DNA of 64,000 nt from Coprinopsis marcescibilis (Eukaryota > Basidiomycota > Agaricomycetes > Agaricales > Psathyrellaceae): the NCBI GenBank assembly GCA_004369085.1, contig ML210164.1:25675-89674 (forward strand), read 5' to 3'. A program made the position numbers and the translations under genes. Under the pieces are notes generated by a model. The model was not told the origin of the DNA. It saw only the letters and a program-made list of their open reading frames with translations, and searched no databases. Below are positions 59,004-64,000 of this stretch, piece after piece (within the stretch, counting starts at the first letter, position 1; each line of letters opens with the position of its first letter).

Positions 59004-60338
59004 ATGCACAAGTTCTCATTCTTGACTCTCTTCGTTCTCTTGGCCACCTCCGCTGTCTCCCCTACCTTTGGAAATCCCGTAGCCGCTGATACTCCCGACT
59101 CGGACATTCAAGCTCGAGGATGGGAGCATAACGGCAATTGGAATAAAAATCACCAAGGCGGGTGGAATAAGGACCATCAAGGCGGTAATCAGGGTGGGTG
59201 GAATAAGGACCATCAGGGTGGGTGGAACAAGGACCACCAAGGGGGATGGAATAAGGACCACCAAGGCGGGTGGAATAAGGATCATCAAGGCGGGAACAAG
59301 CCTCAACAGTGGAACAAGAATCACAGGGGCTCCTGGAATAAAGACAATCAAGGTGGTTGGAGCAAAGACCACCAAGGAGGCTGGAATAAGGATCACCAGG
59401 GTGGTTGGAATAAGAACCATCAGGGTAGCGGTGGTTGGAATAATAACCATCAGGGTAACGGTGGTTGGAACAAGGACCACCACCAAGACGGTTGGAATAA
59501 GGACCATGGCCACCAGGGCAGCTGGAACAAGGATCACGGGAAGCCCAAGAGCGGCTGGAGGCAAGGTGAAGAGGCCTCTGGCGAAGCTGCGGAATATACC
59601 GGCGCTCCCGACGAGAAGTACTTTCCTATCAAAAAGGTATGTGAACTCTCAGCAACTTTCGACGGCCCATCCCCGAGCTCACATCATCGTCCACTTTCAA
59701 CAGGCTGTCTCCGTCCTGAGAATCCACGATGGGAGTGAGATTCAAGGTGGCAGCACCAGCGCTGTCGTCTACTTCACCCAAGAGTATGAGGACGGCCCTG
59801 TCTCCATCAAGGGTGAAATCATCGGCCTTGGTTTCGAGCCCAACGTCGAGCGCGGCTGGCACATCCAGTACGTAGCACCTCCTTATTTACTCCCTTCCTG
59901 AACCGCAACTGACTGGCTGGCTTACCTTTTCAGTGAATCTGGTGACCTGAGCAACGGATGCGCCAGCGCCGGTCTTCACTTCAACCCGGAGGGCAAAAAC
60001 CATGGTGCACCTGACGACGACGAACGCCATGTTGGAGATCTCGGAAACCTTCAGATCGATGAGAATGGCGACGCCTACATCGACAACGAGGTAATCAACG
60101 ACAAGATTTCTTTGAACGGCAGAAAGAGTGTCATCGGGTATGTATTTCTACCTTCTTACACGAGTCTTGGGCTTGCTGGCTGAACAACTGTTCTTCTTTA
60201 ATTATTTGTAGGCGCACTCTCGTTATTCATCTCGGGACTGACGACCTCGGCAAGGGCGGCCAGGCAGATTCCCTGACTGTTGGGGCCTCTGGTGGACGCC
60301 TTGCTTGCGGCATCATTGGCGCCATTCCCAATTCATAA
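59004..60338 (+). CDS. Secreted Cu/Zn superoxide dismutase with long [14 protein letters not shown] pro-region (copy 8)
   Basis: Exons 59004-59636, 59704-59867, 59934-60137 and 60212-60338 give 375 residues, the longest copy. Residues 1-24 form the signal peptide ([20 protein letters not shown]). About 15 imperfect units of WNKDHQGG fill residues 46-184. DEKYFPIKK ends exon 1. The SOD domain is complete ([43 protein letters not shown]). The frame is open upstream of 59004, but this ATG begins the signal peptide and aligns with copy 7. The His and Trp of the repeats could bind copper or wall polymer, which is inference. By family the domain removes superoxide outside the cell. Confidence 0.93.
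59139..59556 (+). repeat. Coding tandem repeat (24-base units, WNKDHQGG)
   Basis: Units of 24 bases, such as GGGTGGAATAAGGACCATCA, recur about 15 times, with spacer variants ([12 protein letters not shown]). Units in the middle are the most alike, while those at the 3' side have drifted and carry one- or two-codon insertions. This fits growth by slippage or unequal exchange. Confidence 0.9.
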
Positions 60339-61027
60339 TCGTGTCATGCGGTTTGGTACCTTCTGGCAGCTTGCAGCCCACAGCTTGCTCACGACTACTA
60401 TTATTATGTTCACGCAGCTCATGAGTAACGGACTATATGTGTTTGTTGATATTATTACTATTCTTCGCATTTTCTCTCTGTAGTATCCTATGTATAGCTG
60501 TCGGCATTCCTTTGGCTAATTTACATTCATGACTCGAATCAAGCTCGCTGCTCGCATATCCAAGGGTCAATTCGAAGCTATCTGAATAAGCCTGCCTTCA
60601 AAGGGAGGTACGAGCTTAAAGTATCACTCGCAACGCTTGATCGGCCCTCTCATCGCGGGTCATCGCGCCGGTCGACACCTCGGCCTGATTGGCAACAACC
60701 GCGTAAAGGCCGTGACATTCTCCCAGTACTCTTCTGTAACTGATTCGCAGAAGCTGCATGGCGGTACTGGTCGTTTGTACCAACAGTAGGCGGTCCCACA
60801 CTCGCACGATTGACTCTATACGTTAATTGACATGGCCGAAACCCCACCACACAAATCGAGGCACCGCTTCGGCCGGAAACGAGCAAGTATAAATGAAAAT
60901 GGAAATGGAATACTTCAAACCAGAACTTCCTGTCCTTACACATCGTCAAAGGTCGTTCCTCCGCCACTCAAACAAAGCCATAACACTGTCACCTGAGCCT
61001 ACAGGGCCTTGAAGCGATACCCCCAGC
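60339..61027. other. Intergenic, no gene recognised
   Basis: 3' flank of SOD copy 8 and upstream region of the 61028 gene; short frames only. Confidence 0.45.
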
Positions 61028-61646
61028 ATGAGCACCGTCTCCAACCTGATAACCTGGTCCAAACAGCACATTCCTCAAGTATTTGGTGGCACCTCGTACG
61101 AGAGCTCCCTTCTCGCAATCCAGGACACCTTCAGCAGGAGTATCAAACTCTCTATTAACGGAGGTACCACACTTTCGTACGACCAAGTCCGACGGCAGAT
61201 CCTCGATCTCCGAGCCAGCGCCTACGACCCCACACAAGGGCTTAAAGCAACTTGGAAAGAAATCGCAGAAGCAGAGCCGGAGCAGGGTCCCATCTTTGCT
61301 GACGCTCGCGATACGGATAAGGTGAGCTGAGGCATATATATTAATCTGCGATGCTGGCAATGTGTGCCGCTCTAACACAGGTCGTATAGGTCGGAATTAT
61401 ACGTGGGTACTACACTATCGAGGGGATAGGAAAGTCTGTCGGGAAAGTCGGTGAACGACGCCAGTTTACCAGACACAAGAATGTTGTCGCGAGGCATGTT
61501 CCCTGGTCGGTAGACGCAAAGAATGGGTGAGCTGACCGAATATTTGCCGCAGAATCGCTTGGGAGGGCGATGTGCGGAGAATTGTCCAACTCGACATTGA
61601 ATCGGAGGACATCCAGGTCGGGTTGGATGATAGAGTCCGTTTGTAG
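61028..61646 (+). CDS. Small unrecognised protein with probable GC-AG intron
   Basis: Exons 61028-61321, 61390-61493 and 61553-61646 give 163 residues. The protein is soluble and of mixed charge. It opens with MSTVSNLITWSKQHIPQVFG, and the later parts are GIIRGYYTIEGIGKSVGKVG, IAWEGDVRRIVQLDIESED and IQVGLDDRVRL. Intron 1 is GT-AG. Intron 2 needs a GC donor (GAG/GCATGT, 61494) to keep the frame at a normal size of 59 bases. A GT choice in phase at 61527 would give a 26-base intron, too short. I do not recognise the family. It converges on PGS1 with 89 bases between stops. Confidence 0.65.
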
Positions 61647-61735
61647 GCTGCAAGCACTGTAAACCTTCTGTGGCGTACGTTCGAGAATAGAGACGCCCCA
61701 GATGGGTTTAGACCATGAACAATAGACGGCAGAGA

Positions 61736-63614
61736 TTATAGCATTCCCTTGAGGATCCGCACGAGTAGCCGTGTTATCTTGCTAACCTCCCTCTCTGCGC
61801 CCTTCCACTCAACTGTATGACCTCTGATCTTAGAAGCTTCTTGTGCCAGAGCACTCTGTAGCTCAAGCGCATCGGAAGAGGGCGACGACGACGGAATGAC
61901 CATCATGAAGGAGAGCTCTGTGTCCAAGTGGGCTGACCGAGCGTTCAGGTTGGTCGATCCGAATAGCGTGAGTATAGGCTTGGAGTCGTTGTTTGGCGAG
62001 AGCCAGATTCCTACAGAACATGTGAGACCTGTGATCACACAGAGTAAACAGAGATGCCGTACCCTTGGCGTGGTACGTCCAGCCTGGCTTATTCCACTCG
62101 CTGAGTTTCACGCCGTATCCCGTGGAGGCACCCCCAACCCAGCTTTTGCCGGCAGCTCTGACGGCATTCATGAACCTCTGCTCGTACAGGGTATACGCTT
62201 CTGGTATACGCCCCGAAAGGCCGGCAGACCCATAGAAACCGTTCGCCTGCGACATAACATCAGCCTTATTCCACGTGGTGAGGTGTGAATCGCACCTCGG
62301 GACTGGAAGCGACAATTCTGCAGTCCACGTTCTTGCTTGAAAGGATGAGCTCCTGGTATGGCTTGTACAAGCTGAAATATCCACTGGTCAAGTCAAGCAA
62401 GGCGCGCGTCTTTGCCTTTTCCAAACATTTAAAAAGCCACGAAAACACATTCTCTTCTTCTCTGATCCCAAACTGGCCCGCTTGTATGAGGGGGAAGATG
62501 AGGGCGTTGGAGCGTGCTTGCTCCTCGGTTGACAGTGTTTGTCGAGAGATGTATGAGGACTGCAGACTGTGAAGCTTCTCGCGAACTAGGTCGTGTATCT
62601 GATGCGGATGGATGTTGGGGTGGGGCCAAGAAACGAGATAATCCTCTTTCAGATACGAATGGGTTGTTGTAGTGGTCGAGGACATCGGTTTCAGATGGAA
62701 TGAGAACTCGGACGCCTTTTGCAGGAAATCGAAGCAGTATTGAGCCAGCTCCTTGTGTCCTTGAAGGTGCAGGTATCGATCTTGGCGGTTCGTGAAGTAC
62801 GATTTGTTTAGGTTTGCCCTGTGAAAAATAAGCGAGAGCGTAAAGCTCGGTTGAAGACTGACTCACCCGCTTATCATGACTTGGTCGTCCACGCCATAGA
62901 CCTTTGCGTGCCACGTTCCCCATCCTTCGTTAAACCGAGGCGGGACCAACTTGGCCATTAGGCCTCTCAAATGAGGACTTTGAAACAGGGAGACCTGGAT
63001 CCTGTCAGGGAATTCCCGAAGGAGCGGAAGGAGAATTTGGGCAGTCGATGTTTCTCCTGGACGCGTCGAGCGGTTGAGATCCAGCTGGAGCGTGACAAGA
63101 AGATTCGGATTGCTTGACAGCGCGTGTTTTAGAGAGCATATCTGAGGCACATTGTCAGCGTTGCGAGCCTGAAGACTGTGTTCCAACGGACCAGTTCCGC
63201 CTCTTTTGACCCAATATAGAGTGATGAGATGAAGATTCGGGACTTGGCCCTTTTAATCATGTTCTGAATGCAATATAAGTCAGATTCTCGCGTTAAGAAA
63301 ATATGCGATTGACATACCAGTAGCGTTTCCAAAAATTCATTGGGCGATGCGAGCACTTTGATGCTTCGAGGTGCTACTTGAAATACAGGCTGCTGCTGCA
63401 AGAGCCCCTTTGCAAAGTCGCGAATAACCGGGTGAAACCCATTCATCTTGCTGTTGTCGGCAACACCTGTCGTCGACTCGGAGTATTGCCTGGCTGACCC
63501 ATTGTTGCAGTAATAAAGTTGTACTGATCGAGATAAGCACGCAGAGTTGCGATTTAGGCTTCTGTAGAGTGAGGTGTGGAGTTGAACACGGGCAGTGACC
63601 CTGCTCCTGAGCAT
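61736..63614 (-). CDS. PGS1: CDP-diacylglycerol-glycerol-3-phosphate 3-phosphatidyltransferase
   Basis: Exons 63614-63318, 63263-63192, 63141-62867, 62818-62296, 62246-62063 and 62010-61736 give 541 residues, normal for PGS1. The enzyme makes phosphatidylglycerol phosphate in mitochondria, the first committed step to cardiolipin. The N-terminus is Arg/Ser rich with few acids, as in a mitochondrial presequence. Blocks SRIFISSLYIGSKEAEL, TLQLDLNRSTRPGE, the first phospholipase-D motif WHAKVYGVDDQVMISGANLN, GQFGIREEE, LDLTSGYFSL and the second motif TYHAKGIWLSP...GSTNLN are all present. Both HxK pairs needed for catalysis are intact. The ATG at 63614 begins the presequence. It is convergent with the small gene at 61028. 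Confidence 0.95.
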
Positions 63615-64000
63615 CGTCCGACGTCGTTGACGATGACGAAGCCCATTTGCTCGCCGTCCTCCAGGTTGCGTGCAAATCCATTACATAATACATTCCGACA
63701 ATGCGGCATTGAGCGGCAAGCCATACCAAGTTTGAGTCGAACGGTAAAATAAAAGGACTTGAAGACGCTGGCTACAGGTAAAGGCTTTGATGGTCATGGA
63801 CACTCCATTGATTGGCTATTGAGTGAGAACGCTTCAGGGTAATGGCATCGTAGCACAGCCCAAAACATTTTCACTAATTTGCGTTAAAGCATTCAAAAGA
63901 AGAGCGACGGTCAGTCTGTCAGTAGTGGAAACCGATTCACTTTCTCCCACGTCGATGAGAGGAGCAGGAGGTAGTGTATACTACTCCGGTTAACCAATTG
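63615..64000. other. Upstream region of PGS1
   Basis: No further gene is seen before the window ends. A minus-strand frame through 63337-63729 is a shadow of PGS1 exon 1. Confidence 0.5.

Noticed and set aside
59016..59564. Minus-strand open frame of 182 codons opposite the SOD copy 8 repeat
   Set aside because: It is the antisense of the 24-base coding repeat; its repetitive hydrophobic translation follows from the repeat and has no independent support.
1..64000. tRNA, rRNA or CRISPR features
   Set aside because: I looked for tRNA-like B boxes, rRNA segments and regularly spaced short repeats and found none I could support; CRISPR arrays are not expected in a fungal nucleus.

Overview
The window is nuclear DNA of a filamentous fungus, most likely an agaricomycete basidiomycete. 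Genes are split by short introns (mostly 50-70 bases) with GT-AG ends, and housekeeping genes are typically fungal (60S ribosomal protein L4, mitochondrial COQ4 and PGS1). Several families present are, as far as I know, expanded mainly in mushrooms: DUF6698-type proteins, MATA-type HMG boxes and Cys-knuckle ART proteins. I cannot name the species. There are ten unknown bases at 54124-54133.

Layout. 1-11.9 kb is gene-poor: a broken DUF6698-like gene, unrecognised open frames, a diverged tandem repeat and one HMG-box gene. 12-14.8 kb holds a secreted M43 metallopeptidase whose catalytic Glu is replaced by Gln, and a single-exon unknown. 16.4-26 kb and 50-60.4 kb carry eight copies of a secreted Cu/Zn superoxide dismutase gene, seven complete and one cut by the gap. 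Three further HMG-box genes lie among them. The two SOD zones are linked by an inverted duplication of about 2.3-2.5 kb (23577-26090 and 52885-55128), each arm holding one SOD gene and one HMG gene tail to tail. 26-34 kb is gene-poor apart from a four-helix membrane protein. 34.2-37 kb holds COQ4 and a C2H2 zinc-finger gene. 37.4-46.5 kb is a compact group of a Cys-knuckle protein, a NADAR-domain protein and three PARP-like ADP-ribosyltransferase genes. A MARVEL-like membrane protein and RPL4 follow. The right end holds a small gene with a probable GC-AG intron, convergent with PGS1.

How the parts may work together. The SOD genes share exon lengths and intron phases, so they arose by duplication of one gene. 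They differ almost only in exon 1, which encodes a signal peptide and, in most copies, a His/Gly- or Trp-Asn-Lys-rich linker. The linker ends in a dibasic pair exactly at the exon 1/2 border. I infer a secreted SOD whose metal-binding pro-region may be cut off by a Kex2-like protease. The 37-46.5 kb group puts putative ADP-ribose writers beside a putative ADP-ribose hydrolase, with Cys knuckles shared between proteins with and without a catalytic domain. This is the best candidate here for an undescribed system. All exon models below were derived by reading frames, splice signals and family resemblance by eye, without searches or transcript data.
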